Below are positions 56,147 through 64,000 of a stretch of DNA of 64,000 nucleotides, one piece after another. Both the position numbers and the translations under genes were made by a program. Numbering within the stretch: position 1 is the first letter of the stretch; each line of letters opens with the position of its first letter. Origin of the DNA: an uncultured Planctomycetota bacterium (GTDB lineage: Bacteria; Planctomycetota; Phycisphaerae; UBA1845; Fen-1342); assembly GCA_900696525.1 (NCBI GenBank), contig CAADGL010000015.1:166523-230522 (forward strand), written 5' to 3'. The notes beneath the pieces were generated by a model, which saw only the letters and a list, made by a program, of their open reading frames with translations, made no database searches and was not told where the DNA came from.

Positions 56147-57395
56147 CCGCGAGACAGGCGGCGTCCGGGCGGCCCGGCCCGCCCGCAGCCGGCCCATCAG
56201 ACCCGCGCGCCGCGCCGCGCCGCAGCCAGCACCGACGGCGGCCCGTCGCCCGGCGCGTTTCACCGTCGGGGATGTTCACGCCGCCCTCGACGCCTTCGCG
56301 CCCTTCCGCAACGCGGCGGAATGGGACAACGTCGGGCTGCTGCTCGGGCGGCCCGACTGGCCCGCGCGCCGCGCGCTGCTCACGATCGACCTCACGGACC
56401 CGGTCGCGCGCGAGGCGCAGCGGCACGGCGCCGGCGTCGTCGTGGCCTATCACCCCCCGATCTTCAAGAGCGTCCGCTGCGTCGGCCCCGAAGCCGACGG
56501 CCCGACGACCCTCCTGGCCGATCTGCTCGCCGAACGCGTCTCCGTGATCGCCGTCCACACGGCGTGCGACGCGGCGGTCGGCGGAACGAACGACGTGCTG
56601 CTCGACGCGGTCGGCGCCGTCGTGGAGCGCCGGCCGCTGGAGCCGCTGCGCCGCGAGCAGGACACGTACAAGCTGGTCGTCTTCGTCCCGCAGGCGAGCG
56701 TCGCGGCCGTGCGCGCCGCGCTCAGCGCCGCCGGCGCCGGCGTCATCGGCCACTACCGCGATTGCAGCTTCGAGCTCGCTGGAACCGGCACGTTCCGCGG
56801 CGACGAGACGACCCGGCCCGCGGTCGGCCGCCGGCAGGTCCTCGAGCGCGTCGCCGAAGTGCGCCTGGAGATGGTCGTGCCGCGCGCCCGGCTGGCGGCG
56901 GCGGTCCGCGCCTTGTACGCCGCCCACCCATACGAGGAGCCCGCCTTCGACGTGTATCCGCTGCACGAGCTTGCGGGGCGTGGCGGCGCGGGCATGGGCC
57001 GCGTGGGCGTGCTCGCCGCGCCGCTCAACGGGCGCGCGCTGCTGCGGCGGCTGGGGACGCGCATCGACCTGTCGGCCGCGACGGTCATCGGAAGCCTGGC
57101 GCGGCGCTTCGGGTCGGTGACGGCGGCGGCGGGCAGTTTCGGGGCGCGCGGCTTTCGCGACGCCGGCTCGCTCGTGCTCACGGGCGAGTTGAAGCACCAC
57201 GAGGCGCTGGAGCTTGAGCGGCGGAACGTGAGCGCGGTGTGCCTCGGTCACCACGCCAGCGAGCGGCCGGTGCTGGGCCGGATCGCTGAGCGCCTGCGGG
57301 CCGCGCTGCCCTCGCTGGATATCGCCGTTTCGCGCGCGGACCGCGCGCCGCAGAGACCGTTGCGGCATGCGCAGCGCAAAGGAGCATCCGCATGA
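56139..57395 (+). CDS. Nif3-like dinuclear metal centre protein with PII-like insert
   Basis: A 418-residue member of the Nif3/YqfO (DUF34) family. After about 40 unconserved residues the N-terminal half has EWDNVGLLLGRPD, the metal-site AYHPPIFKSV and VHTACDAAVGGTND, where the common HTNLD reads HTACD. Residues about 180-270 are the PII-like insert of the long YqfO form (YKLVVFVPQASVAAV; YAAHPYEEPAFDVYPL). The C-terminal half ends with GELKHHEALELERR and GHHASERPVL. Proposed roles include GTP cyclohydrolase-like hydrolase activity and metal handling; none is established. It overlaps both neighbours (8 nt and 4 nt) in a three-gene operon. Confidence 0.9.
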   Translation: MPDRETGGVRAARPARSRPIRPARRAAPQPAPTAARRPARFTVGDVHAALDAFAPFRNAAEWDNVGLLLGRPDWPARRALLTIDLTDPVAREAQRHGAGVVVAYHPPIFKSVRCVGPEADGPTTLLADLLAERVSVIAVHTACDAAVGGTNDVLLDAVGAVVERRPLEPLRREQDTYKLVVFVPQASVAAVRAALSAAGAGVIGHYRDCSFELAGTGTFRGDETTRPAVGRRQVLERVAEVRLEMVVPRARLAAAVRALYAAHPYEEPAFDVYPLHELAGRGGAGMGRVGVLAAPLNGRALLRRLGTRIDLSAATVIGSLARRFGSVTAAAGSFGARGFRDAGSLVLTGELKHHEALELERRNVSAVCLGHHASERPVLGRIAERLRAALPSLDIAVSRADRAPQRPLRHAQRKGASA

Positions 57396-58351
57396 GAGCT
57401 GACCGCAAGCTGGGCCCGCTGTTGCTGATGACCTGCCTGGCCCTTTGCCAGGGGCCAGGCGCCGCCGCGCAGGACGGCGACGCCCTGGCGATCGTCGACG
57501 GGCGCGTGGTGACGCGCACGCGGCTGGTGGAGCTGCTGATGGAGGCCCACGGGCTGCGCATGCTGCAACAGGTGACGCTGCTCGAGCTGGCCAAGGCGGA
57601 GACGCAGCGCCGCGGCCTGGCGGTCTCGCAGGCCGACGTCGACGCCGAGTTCGAGCGCGCCCTGGCCGAGATGGCCGCCGATATGAAGGAGGAGGAGGCC
57701 ACGCGCGAGAACAAGCTCAAGGCGCTCAAGGCCGTGATCGCCAACAACGGCGTGACCATGACGGAGTACATGATCGCGCTGGAGCGCAACGCGCATCTGC
57801 GCAAGCTCGTGAGCTACAAGGTCTCCGAGGAGACGCTGCGCGAGGAGTTCGCCCGCACCTTCGGCGAACGCGCCGTCGTCCGCCACGTCCAGGTCGCCGA
57901 CCTGCGCCGCATGAACGCCGTGCTCGACGCCCTGAGCCGTGGCCGCGACTTCGCCGACGTGGCCCGCGAGTTCAGCGAGAACCAGATCTCCGGGCCGCGC
58001 GGCGGCGAGCTGGACCCGTTCACGTTTCAGGACGAGCGCGTGCCGCCGGCGCTGCGCGAGGCCGCCTTTCTGCTGAAGACGGGGGAGGTGTCGCCGGTGA
58101 TCAAGACCGAGCGCTACTTTCACGTGCTTCGGCTCGAGCAGCGCTTGCCGCCCGAGAACGTGCGCTTCGAGGATGTGCGCGGCCAGGTCGAGGCGCGGCT
58201 GCGCTCGCGGGTCGAGCGGCAGGAGATGGACAGCATTCTGAAAGGGCTCTTTCAGGCCGCCAAGGTCCGAATCCTCGACCCGGAGCTGCGCGGCCGATAC
58301 GAGGCGTTCCTGCGCGAGGCCGAAGTGACCGACCGCACGCGCCGACCGTGA
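57392..58351 (+). CDS. Exported parvulin-type peptidyl-prolyl isomerase (SurA/PpiC-like)
   Basis: A 319-residue protein with a signal peptide (GPLLLMTCLALCQGPGAAAQ). Residues 30-165 are a helical SurA_N-like chaperone part with the opening DALAIVDGRVVTRTRLVELL. Residues about 165-255 form a rotamase domain (VVRHVQVADL; GRDFADVAREFSENQISGPRGGELDPF; FLLKTGEVSPVIKTERYFHVLRL). It would help fold envelope proteins in the periplasm. The ATG overlaps the Nif3 stop by 4 nt. The 145 nt that follow hold no gene. Confidence 0.9.
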   Translation: MRADRKLGPLLLMTCLALCQGPGAAAQDGDALAIVDGRVVTRTRLVELLMEAHGLRMLQQVTLLELAKAETQRRGLAVSQADVDAEFERALAEMAADMKEEEATRENKLKALKAVIANNGVTMTEYMIALERNAHLRKLVSYKVSEETLREEFARTFGERAVVRHVQVADLRRMNAVLDALSRGRDFADVAREFSENQISGPRGGELDPFTFQDERVPPALREAAFLLKTGEVSPVIKTERYFHVLRLEQRLPPENVRFEDVRGQVEARLRSRVERQEMDSILKGLFQAAKVRILDPELRGRYEAFLREAEVTDRTRRP

Positions 58352-58496
58352 CGCGCATGTGATTCATGAGGCAACCCCGGGACCCGGCTATTGATACGGT
58401 CAGAGCGAATGAGCGTGCTCGACCGCGAAATCGCAGACCCTCCGGCGCAACCGCTTCCGTGCGGGCGCGGCTCCGATCGGGCTCTGAGGTAGCCTC

Positions 58497-59792
58497 ATGA
58501 CGCCCCGCCGACATGACAGCGATGCGCCAGCGACCGATCAGGCCGGCCGGTCCGCCGGCGAGCCGCCTCGCAACCCGGCTCGATCCTGGCTGGCGGCCGG
58601 CGGCGTTTTTCTGGTCGCCTTCTTAATCTATTTCATCACCGCCCAGCTTGTCGGACGGTCCCAGCCGCCGCGGATGGTCTACTACGACGAGCTGGCGGCC
58701 GCGCTGCTGCGCGGACAGCTCCATCTCGAAGCGCCCAGCGACATCTACGACCTCACGCCGCACGAGGGACGCTGGTACGTTCCGTTTCTGCCGCTGCCGG
58801 CGATCATGATGATGCCGTGGGTGGCGCTCTTCGGGCTCGATCACACGAACCCGGTTTACTTCTCGCTGCTGTTCGGGGCGCTGACGATCGCCTTCGCCTG
58901 GCTGATGCTGGAGGGGCTGGCGCAGCGTGGCTGGGCGGGGCTGCGGCCGCGCGACCGGCTCTGGCTGTGCGGAATGCTGGCGCTGGGAAGCGCCTACTGG
59001 TACACGGCCGTCGAGTCATCGGTCTGGTACCTGGCGCACACGTTCACCTGCACGTTCGTCGCGCTCGCGGCGTGGCTGGCGGTGCGCTGCCGCTCGGCGT
59101 GGCCGGCGTCGATCGCGCTGGCGCTGGCGCTGTGGGGCCGGCCGAACGTGATCCTGACCTGGCCGCTGCTGCTGGCAATGGCGATCGAGCAGGCGCGCGA
59201 CGCGCGTGGCGCGCTGGACCACACGCGGGTCGTGCGCTGGGTGATCGGCTCGCTGGCGCCGCTCACGCTCAGCGTGCTCGGCCTGCTGACCTACAACTAC
59301 GCCCGCTTCGACGACCCGTTCGACTTCGGCTACCAGCGGCAGAACGTCAGCGCCCGCCTGATCTACGACCTGCACGGCAAGGGTCAGTTCAGCTACGAGT
59401 ACATCCAGCGCAACCTGTACCACATGCTCATCGGCCCGCCGTTGTGGCCGGCCGGGGAGCGCTGGCCCGAGCCCGACCCGCAGGGCATGAGCATCTTCAT
59501 CACCACCCCCGCGCTGCTCTGGCTCGTCCGGGCCCGCCGCCCGCGGCCGCTGGTGAAGGGCGCGTGGCTGGCGCTGGCCCTGCTCCTGCTGCCGATCGTC
59601 ACCTACTACAACACCGGCTGGCGCCAGTTCGGCTACCGCTTCAGCCTCGACTTCATCATTCCGGCGCTCGTGCTCCTCGCCAGCGCCGCCACGCCACGCA
59701 TGTGCTGGCGGCTCAAGGCCGCGATCCTGCTCGGCGTGGCGGTGAACGCCTACGGCGTGTGGTGGTGGTTCATCGGACACGTGCCGCGCTAA
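58497..59792 (+). CDS. Integral membrane protein, GT-C-like (unknown function)
   Basis: A 431-residue protein with about ten hydrophobic segments, starting AAGGVFLVAFLIYFITAQLVG near residue 32. The first outside loop carries MVYYDELAAALLRGQLHL, with acidic residues placed like the catalytic Asp/Glu of GT-C glycosyltransferases (PMT/ArnT-like), and a second loop has NPVYFSLLFGAL. A later loop reads DPFDFGYQRQNVSARL. I would expect it to move sugars from a polyprenyl carrier, but sequence alone does not prove it. A GAGG 7 nt before the ATG at 58497 supports the start. It converges with the HtrA gene, 15 nt away. Confidence 0.65.
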   Translation: MTPRRHDSDAPATDQAGRSAGEPPRNPARSWLAAGGVFLVAFLIYFITAQLVGRSQPPRMVYYDELAAALLRGQLHLEAPSDIYDLTPHEGRWYVPFLPLPAIMMMPWVALFGLDHTNPVYFSLLFGALTIAFAWLMLEGLAQRGWAGLRPRDRLWLCGMLALGSAYWYTAVESSVWYLAHTFTCTFVALAAWLAVRCRSAWPASIALALALWGRPNVILTWPLLLAMAIEQARDARGALDHTRVVRWVIGSLAPLTLSVLGLLTYNYARFDDPFDFGYQRQNVSARLIYDLHGKGQFSYEYIQRNLYHMLIGPPLWPAGERWPEPDPQGMSIFITTPALLWLVRARRPRPLVKGAWLALALLLLPIVTYYNTGWRQFGYRFSLDFIIPALVLLASAATPRMCWRLKAAILLGVAVNAYGVWWWFIGHVPR

Positions 59793-59807
59793 GCTTGTGC
59801 TCGCCGC

Positions 59808-61340
59808 TCACTTCTCCGGCACGCGCACCGTCCGGCGGACGCCCTCGCCGTTGACGACTTCGAGCTCCGCGGAACTGCCGGCGCGGCTGAGCGCGTCGGC
59901 GAGCTGCGTGACCGTGAGGACGCGCTGGCCGTTGACGGCGCGGATCAGCTCGCCGGCGCGCAGCGCCGGCTCGGAGGGCCCGTCCCCCTGCGGCGCGATC
60001 ACGAGCACGCCGCGCTCATCGACCAGTTGCCGCGCGAGCTGGCCCACCTCGCGCCTGCCCAGGCTCGTCAGCAACGACCCCGGCAGCCCGTCGTTCATCG
60101 AGCGCAGCAGGTAAGGCAGCCGCGGCAGTGTGCGCCCGGCGATCAGGGCGTTGTCGCGCGTGAAGTTGTCCAGGTCGGCCGGCCGCCGGCCCAGGTGCAC
60201 CTTCAGCGTGACCGGCCGCCCGTCGCGCAGCACCTTGAAGTCGGCGTCCTTGCCCGGGCTGACGAAGCCGATCAGCGCCTGGAGCCGGCGCATGCCGGTC
60301 ACTTGCACGCCGTTGACCTCGACGATGATGTCCTCGCACTGGAGCCCCGCGCGCTGTCCTGGCGAATTGGCATAGACCATGTCCACCATGACGCCGTTGT
60401 CGCTCTCAAGCCCGAACAGCTCGACGAGCTCGCTGTCGAGGTCGGCCAGGCGCACGCCGAGCCAGCCGCGGGCGACGGCGCCCGTGCGCTTGAGCTGGTC
60501 GGCAATGTGCAGCGCGATGTTCGACGGGATCGTGAAGGCGATGCCCGCGTTGCCGCCGTCGTCGTTCAGCGCCACCGCCGTGTTCAGCCCGATCACCTCG
60601 CCGCGCAGATTCAGCAGCGGTCCGCCGGAGTTGCCGCGGTTGATCGCCGCGTCGGTCTGGAAGAAGTCCTGAAAGAAGATCTCGCGGCCGCTGATGATGT
60701 CCGAGCGGCCCTTGGCGCTGATGATGCCGTGCGTGACGGTGTGCGTCAGGCCCAGCGGCGCCCCGACCGCCAGCACCCAGTCGCCGACCTCCATCTTGTC
60801 CGAGTCGCCGAACCGCAGCGGGTGCAGCTCACGCGCCTCGATCTTCAGCACGGCGATGTCGGTTTCCGGATCGGTCCCGCGCACCTGCGCCTCGTACGAG
60901 CGCCCGTCGTGCAGCCGCACGGTGATGCCCGTCTTGCCGCCGACGACGTGGTGGTTCGTCAGAATGTGCCCCTGCGCATCCATCAGAATGCCGCTGGCCG
61001 TCCCCTGCGGATGCTCCCGCAGGAATCGCTGCCAGCGCTCGTCCGTCAACGGGCGGTCCAGCCGCCGCTCGACCTGCCGGCGAACCTCGGCCAGCTCGTT
61101 CGGGTCGCCGGCGACGTTGATCTGCACGACGCCGACCTGCGCCAGCCGCGCCACGTTGCGGAACGCGTTCGAGACCTCCTCGACCGACGCCAGGTCTTCG
61201 CCCACGGCCTGGAGCTTTCCCTTCTCGACCGCGTACGCCCACTGGCTCAGCAGCCGATCCGGCGCGCGGGTGCCGACAATCGCCGCCAGAACCAGGACCA
61301 CGAGCAGCCAGCGCGCCGGAGCCGTCCAACGATGTGCCAC
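59808..61340 (-). CDS. HtrA/DegP-like serine protease with two PDZ domains
   Basis: A 510-residue envelope protease. An N-terminal hydrophobic segment (WLLVVLVLAAIVG, residues 11-24) anchors or exports it. The trypsin-like domain holds the complete triad His131 (ILTNHHVVGG), Asp161 (ETDIAVLKI) and Ser238 (INRGNSGGPLL). A first PDZ domain follows at about 280-370 (GWLGVRLADLDSELVELFG; VYANSPGQRAGLQCEDII) and a second, more diverged one at about 420-510 (LIRAVNGQRVLTVTQLADAL). It would degrade or refold damaged envelope proteins. GTG at 61340 is preferred because AGGAG lies 8 nt upstream; an in-frame GTG at 61349 overlaps that site. Confidence 0.93.
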   Translation of the reverse strand: MAHRWTAPARWLLVVLVLAAIVGTRAPDRLLSQWAYAVEKGKLQAVGEDLASVEEVSNAFRNVARLAQVGVVQINVAGDPNELAEVRRQVERRLDRPLTDERWQRFLREHPQGTASGILMDAQGHILTNHHVVGGKTGITVRLHDGRSYEAQVRGTDPETDIAVLKIEARELHPLRFGDSDKMEVGDWVLAVGAPLGLTHTVTHGIISAKGRSDIISGREIFFQDFFQTDAAINRGNSGGPLLNLRGEVIGLNTAVALNDDGGNAGIAFTIPSNIALHIADQLKRTGAVARGWLGVRLADLDSELVELFGLESDNGVMVDMVYANSPGQRAGLQCEDIIVEVNGVQVTGMRRLQALIGFVSPGKDADFKVLRDGRPVTLKVHLGRRPADLDNFTRDNALIAGRTLPRLPYLLRSMNDGLPGSLLTSLGRREVGQLARQLVDERGVLVIAPQGDGPSEPALRAGELIRAVNGQRVLTVTQLADALSRAGSSAELEVVNGEGVRRTVRVPEK

Positions 61341-61647
61341 GTGTTGCACTCCTCAGGGTCCGCGCGGCGGTGGCGGCTCTCCGCCTTCGGCCACGCGCGA
61401 GCCCTTATTCGCCTTCCTGACGGCGCAGCGGCCCGATCCCGGACGAAACCCGCCGTTCAGCCTGATTCTATCCGCCGCGGCTCGCGGCAGCCCGAGATCC
61501 GACCCGCGTCATCCGCGGGCCGCACGGCGGCCGAATGACCCTGCGGCAAACGTGGTCGGCCTGCGATCTGGGCGGAGGCGCGTTGCGGTCTACAGGACAG
61601 CCTTGGGGGCTTGGGGCCGTCGGCGCCGGGTCCGCGGCGCCCCGCCG
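61341..61647. other. Intergenic region, nothing recognised
   Basis: Between nuoC and the HtrA gene, both on the minus strand. I see no RNA gene, repeat or convincing promoter pair. Confidence 0.5.
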
Positions 61648-62184
61648 TCAGTGCTGCACGCGCGCCTGGCCGAACTCGGTCACCGCCGGAATCCCGTGGT
61701 ACTCCAGCGGGAACTCGTAGTCCTTCCGCAGGGGATGACCGGCCCAGTCCTCGCAGCACAGGATCCGCCGCAGGTCCGGGTGGCCGTCGAAGACAATGCC
61801 CAGCAGGTCGAAGGCCTCGCGCTCGTGCCAGTCGGCCGCGGGCCAGACGTCCGCCACGCTGGGGATGTGCGGCTGCGCACGGTCGACGTGAATGACGATC
61901 GCGATCTCGGCGTGAAGCTCCCAGAGCCCGTCGGAGCGGGCCGGCGGCCGGATCGCGTGCAGCTCGTAGACGGCCGTCAGCCGCTTGTCCTCGATGTGAT
62001 CGACGCCGCTGATGCAGCGCAGCCAGTTGAAGCCGAGCCGCTGGTCGTCGCGCAAGAACAGCGCCAGCTCATGCCAGCGCTGCGGCTGCACGACGGCGCG
62101 CGGGTGGGCGTCGGCGACGTTCACCTCGACGACGACGTCGCCGAAGCGCTCGAGCAGGATGCTGAAGACCTGTTCAGGCGCCAT
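61648..62184 (-). CDS. nuoC: NADH-quinone oxidoreductase subunit C
   Basis: A 178-residue protein matching the 30-kDa subunit of respiratory complex I, part of the peripheral arm. The signature is WHEREAFDLLGIVFDGHPDLRRILCCEDW followed by HPLRKDYEFP (split here for length: WHEREAFDLLGI, FDGHPDLRRIL). The N-terminal half has LGFNWLRCISGVDHIEDKRL. The other nuo genes are not in the window; the upstream neighbour, 28 nt away, is an acyltransferase of a 2-oxoacid dehydrogenase complex. A complete complex I is expected elsewhere in the genome. The ATG at 62184 fits the family N-terminus. Confidence 0.92.
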   Translation of the reverse strand: MAPEQVFSILLERFGDVVVEVNVADAHPRAVVQPQRWHELALFLRDDQRLGFNWLRCISGVDHIEDKRLTAVYELHAIRPPARSDGLWELHAEIAIVIHVDRAQPHIPSVADVWPAADWHEREAFDLLGIVFDGHPDLRRILCCEDWAGHPLRKDYEFPLEYHGIPAVTEFGQARVQH

Positions 62185-62212
62185 GGGGCACGGCCCTCCC
62201 GGCGGCCGCGGG

Positions 62213-63571
62213 TCACATGCTGATGAGCCGCAGCGGGTTCTCGAGCGAACCGATGACGTCGCGGCAGAAGCGTGCCGAGTCGGCGCCGTCGACCATGCGA
62301 TGGTCGAACGACAGCGACATCGGCATGATCAGCCGCGCAACGATCTGGCCGTTGACCACGCGCGGCATCAGCGCGCTCTTGGCCAGCGCCAGGATGCCCG
62401 TCTCGGGGAAGTTCACCATCGGCGTGCTGAACGTGCCGCCGAGCGCGCCGACGTTGGTCACGGTGAAGCTCGCCCCGCGCAGGTCGGCGATGTCGAACTT
62501 GCCGTTGCGCGTCCGTTCCGCGACGCTGTTCAGCTCCGCGGCGATCTGCGGCAGCGGCTTCCGGTCGACGTCGCGCACGACCGGCACGACCAGCCCGCGC
62601 GGCGTGTCGACCGCGACGCCGATGTGGATGTAGTCCTTCCAGACGACTTCCTCGGCGGCGCTGTCGAAGCTGCAATTGAGCTGCGGGTAAGAGCGCAGGG
62701 CGTGGGCGACGGCCTTCATCACGATCGCGGTGATCGTGAGCTTGGCCTGGCCATCGCGCAGCCCTTCGTTGTAGTGCTTGCGGTTGCGCTCCAGCTCGGT
62801 GATGTCCGCCTCGTCGCCGTGCGTCACGCGCGGCACGTTCAGCCAGGCGCGCGTCATCTGCCGCGCGATCGTCTTGCGGATCTGCGAGAGCGCCTCGCGC
62901 CGCACGGGGCCGTACTGCGCGAAATCCGGCAGCGCTTCGCCGGGCAGCTCGAACCGACCGCCGCCAGCACCCGCCGCTCCGTCGCTCCGCGGCGCCGCCC
63001 CCGCCGCCGCCCGTCCGCCCCCGATGGCGTGGCGCTCGACGTCTTCGCGCAGCACGCGCCCGCCCGGACCGGTGCCGTTTACCGCGTTCAGGTCGACGCC
63101 CATCTCGCGCGCCAGCTTGCGCACGACCGGCGCCGCCGGCACAGGCCCATCGCCCCGGCGGGCCGGCGGCGCCTCGGCCACCGCCGCGCCGCCCGAAACG
63201 CCCGCCCGCGCGGCGATTGATCCGGCGCCCGCGGGTTGCGAGGCCCGGGCCGCAGCCGGAGCCTCCGCCGGCCTGGGCGCCTTGGCGGGTTCGGCGGCCT
63301 TGGCGGCGCCCTTCTCGGGCGCGGCGCTCGATCCGCCGGCGTCGTCGATGACGACCATGACCTGCCCGACCTTGACCTGCTGCCCGGCCTTGACCATGAG
63401 CTTGGCGACGACGCCGGACTTTGGCGCGGGGATCTCGACGGCGGCCTTGTCGGTCTCGACCTCCAGCATCGGCTGGTATTCCTCGATCCGGTCGCCCTCC
63501 TTGACGAGGACGTTGACGATCTGGCCCTCATGGACCCCTTCGCCCAGGTCGGGAAGCTTGAATTCGAACAT
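62213..63571 (-). CDS. 2-oxoacid dehydrogenase E2: dihydrolipoamide acyltransferase
   Basis: A 452-residue E2 core enzyme. Residues 1-77 are one lipoyl domain with the modified Lys in EVETDKAAVEIPAP. An Ala/Pro-rich linker (about 80-155) is followed by the peripheral-subunit-binding domain at about 155-190 (APVVRKLAREMGVDLNAVNG; GPGGRVLREDVE). The catalytic domain (about 225-452) has VRREALSQIRKTIARQM and the active-site DHRMVDGADSARF. NVGALGGTFSTPMVN is usual for pyruvate or branched-chain E2. Genes for E1 and E3 are not adjacent in the window, so the substrate is open. It is followed by nuoC after 28 nt. Confidence 0.93.
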   Translation of the reverse strand: MFEFKLPDLGEGVHEGQIVNVLVKEGDRIEEYQPMLEVETDKAAVEIPAPKSGVVAKLMVKAGQQVKVGQVMVVIDDAGGSSAAPEKGAAKAAEPAKAPRPAEAPAAARASQPAGAGSIAARAGVSGGAAVAEAPPARRGDGPVPAAPVVRKLAREMGVDLNAVNGTGPGGRVLREDVERHAIGGGRAAAGAAPRSDGAAGAGGGRFELPGEALPDFAQYGPVRREALSQIRKTIARQMTRAWLNVPRVTHGDEADITELERNRKHYNEGLRDGQAKLTITAIVMKAVAHALRSYPQLNCSFDSAAEEVVWKDYIHIGVAVDTPRGLVVPVVRDVDRKPLPQIAAELNSVAERTRNGKFDIADLRGASFTVTNVGALGGTFSTPMVNFPETGILALAKSALMPRVVNGQIVARLIMPMSLSFDHRMVDGADSARFCRDVIGSLENPLRLISM

Positions 63572-63663
63572 GACGTTGTCCAGCGTGGACCGGTCAGCGA
63601 GCGCGCACACCCGACGCGCCGGCCGCTGCGGGCGGCCCACCAGCCCGCGCGGCTGAGAATGTG

Positions 63664-63692
63664 AATGTAGGCGCTCGTGTCGGGCCCGGCAA
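63664..63692 (-). promoter_or_regulatory. Candidate promoter of the E2-nuoC unit (TTGCCG-N17-TACATT)
   Basis: On the minus strand TTGCCG (63692-63687) and TACATT (63669-63664) are 17 nt apart, between the stop of the upstream gene and the ATG at 63571. Confidence 0.4.
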
Positions 63693-63699
63693 GCGTCAG

Positions 63700-64000
63700 C
63701 TACGGACTCGCGCCGCCGAACGCGCTCAGCAGCACCCCCAGGTCCGCCTGCGTGACGCACGCGTCACCGGCCAGCGCGCCGGCCTGCGCGTTGTAGAACG
63801 CCTCGCCCGGCAGGAGCCGCGAGCGCGGGCGAGCGTCCACGACGCGCCGCGAGCGCGAGCGAGTCCGGCATGAGCCGCGAGCGCGAGCGAGCGTCCGGCA
63901 TGAGCCGCGAGCGCGGGCGAGCGTCCACGACGCGCCGCGAGCGCGAGCGAGTCCGGCATGAGCCGCGAGCGCGAGCGAGCGTCCGGCAGGAGCCGCGAGC
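63700..64000 (-). CDS. C-terminal end of a dockerin-type gene running into a repeat array (partial)
   Basis: The minus-strand frame ending at the TAG (63702-63700) encodes a tail with GDACVTQADLGVLLSAFGG, the same kind of ending as the proteins at 20601 and 22373. The preceding residues read ALLPGEAFYNAQAGALA. The frame stays open through the 88-bp-period array to the window edge, so either the array is coding or it has been inserted into, or borders, a broken gene. Only the last 37 or so codons (63700-63813) look like real protein. Confidence 0.5.
   Translation of the reverse strand, partial: LAAPAGRSLALAAHAGLARARGASWTLARARGSCRTLARARGSCRTRSRSRRVVDARPRSRLLPGEAFYNAQAGALAGDACVTQADLGVLLSAFGGASP
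63814..64000. repeat. GC-rich tandem array with exact 88-bp higher-order period
   Basis: Three related subunits, A (30 bp, GAGCCGCGAGCGCGGGCGAG...), B (28 bp, GCGCCGCGAGCGCGAGCGAG...) and C (30 bp), follow in the order A-B-C-A-B-C-A. They start at 63814, 63844, 63872, 63902, 63932, 63960 and 63990. The second ABC block differs from the first by one base. The array continues beyond the window and shares the core GAGCCGCGAGCGC with the array at 3884-4175. Confidence 0.9.

Noticed and set aside
63814..64000. Array considered as CRISPR
   Set aside because: All subunits are related to one another and nothing is unique between them.

Overview
The window is GC-rich DNA with the marks of a planctomycete, probably a Phycisphaerae-type lineage. 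It has secreted proteins ending in dockerin-like duplicated Asp/Asn loops, an ECF sigma factor next to a TPR-bearing Ser/Thr kinase, lipid A acylation (LpxD), and a giant secretin made of many short secretin-N modules. Species assignment is inference from gene content. No rRNA, tRNA, CRISPR array, transposase or prophage was found.

Layout. 1-2157: end of a LolD-type ABC ATPase and a fused formiminotransferase-cyclodeaminase. 2192-4200: an AsmA-like envelope protein and a structured GC-rich tandem-repeat array. 4201-16057: a polysaccharide locus with a methyltransferase diverging from an eight-gene operon (three glycosyltransferases, methyltransferase, Wzy-like membrane protein, DUF362, PaaK/CapK-like ligase, asparagine synthase). 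16154-20509: pdxJ and glutamate dehydrogenase diverging across a repeat-rich control region, then a SulP transporter. 20601-28492: secreted or surface proteins (FG-GAP propeller with dockerin tail; small dockerin protein coupled to an HTH-TPR protein; S74 self-cleaving fibre-like protein) around a GlmM-type mutase. 28797-31817: ECF sigma plus Ser/Thr kinase. 31840-36654: polA, a methyltransferase, lpxD.

36695-50412 is the centre of interest: a 4,343-residue secretin with about 40 consecutive secretin-N-type modules where ordinary GspD/PilQ proteins have two to four, followed by a small lipoprotein gene that could encode its pilot. It fills one fifth of the window and has no recognisable type II secretion or type IV pilus genes beside it. 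It is the best candidate for an undescribed envelope machine, for example a very long periplasm-spanning channel.

50825-64000: a DUF4405 membrane protein; a thioredoxin-DUF3738 fusion overlapping in operon with a LigD whose ligase domain has lost its catalytic residues; an aminotransferase/Nif3/parvulin operon; a GT-C-like membrane protein; an HtrA protease; nuoC next to a dihydrolipoamide acyltransferase; and the tail of a dockerin-type gene running into a second repeat array with an exact 88-bp higher-order period.

Promoters resembling TTGACN-N17/18-TATACT can be read in front of several units. Some start codons lie 6-7 bases after a -10 box, which suggests leaderless transcripts.
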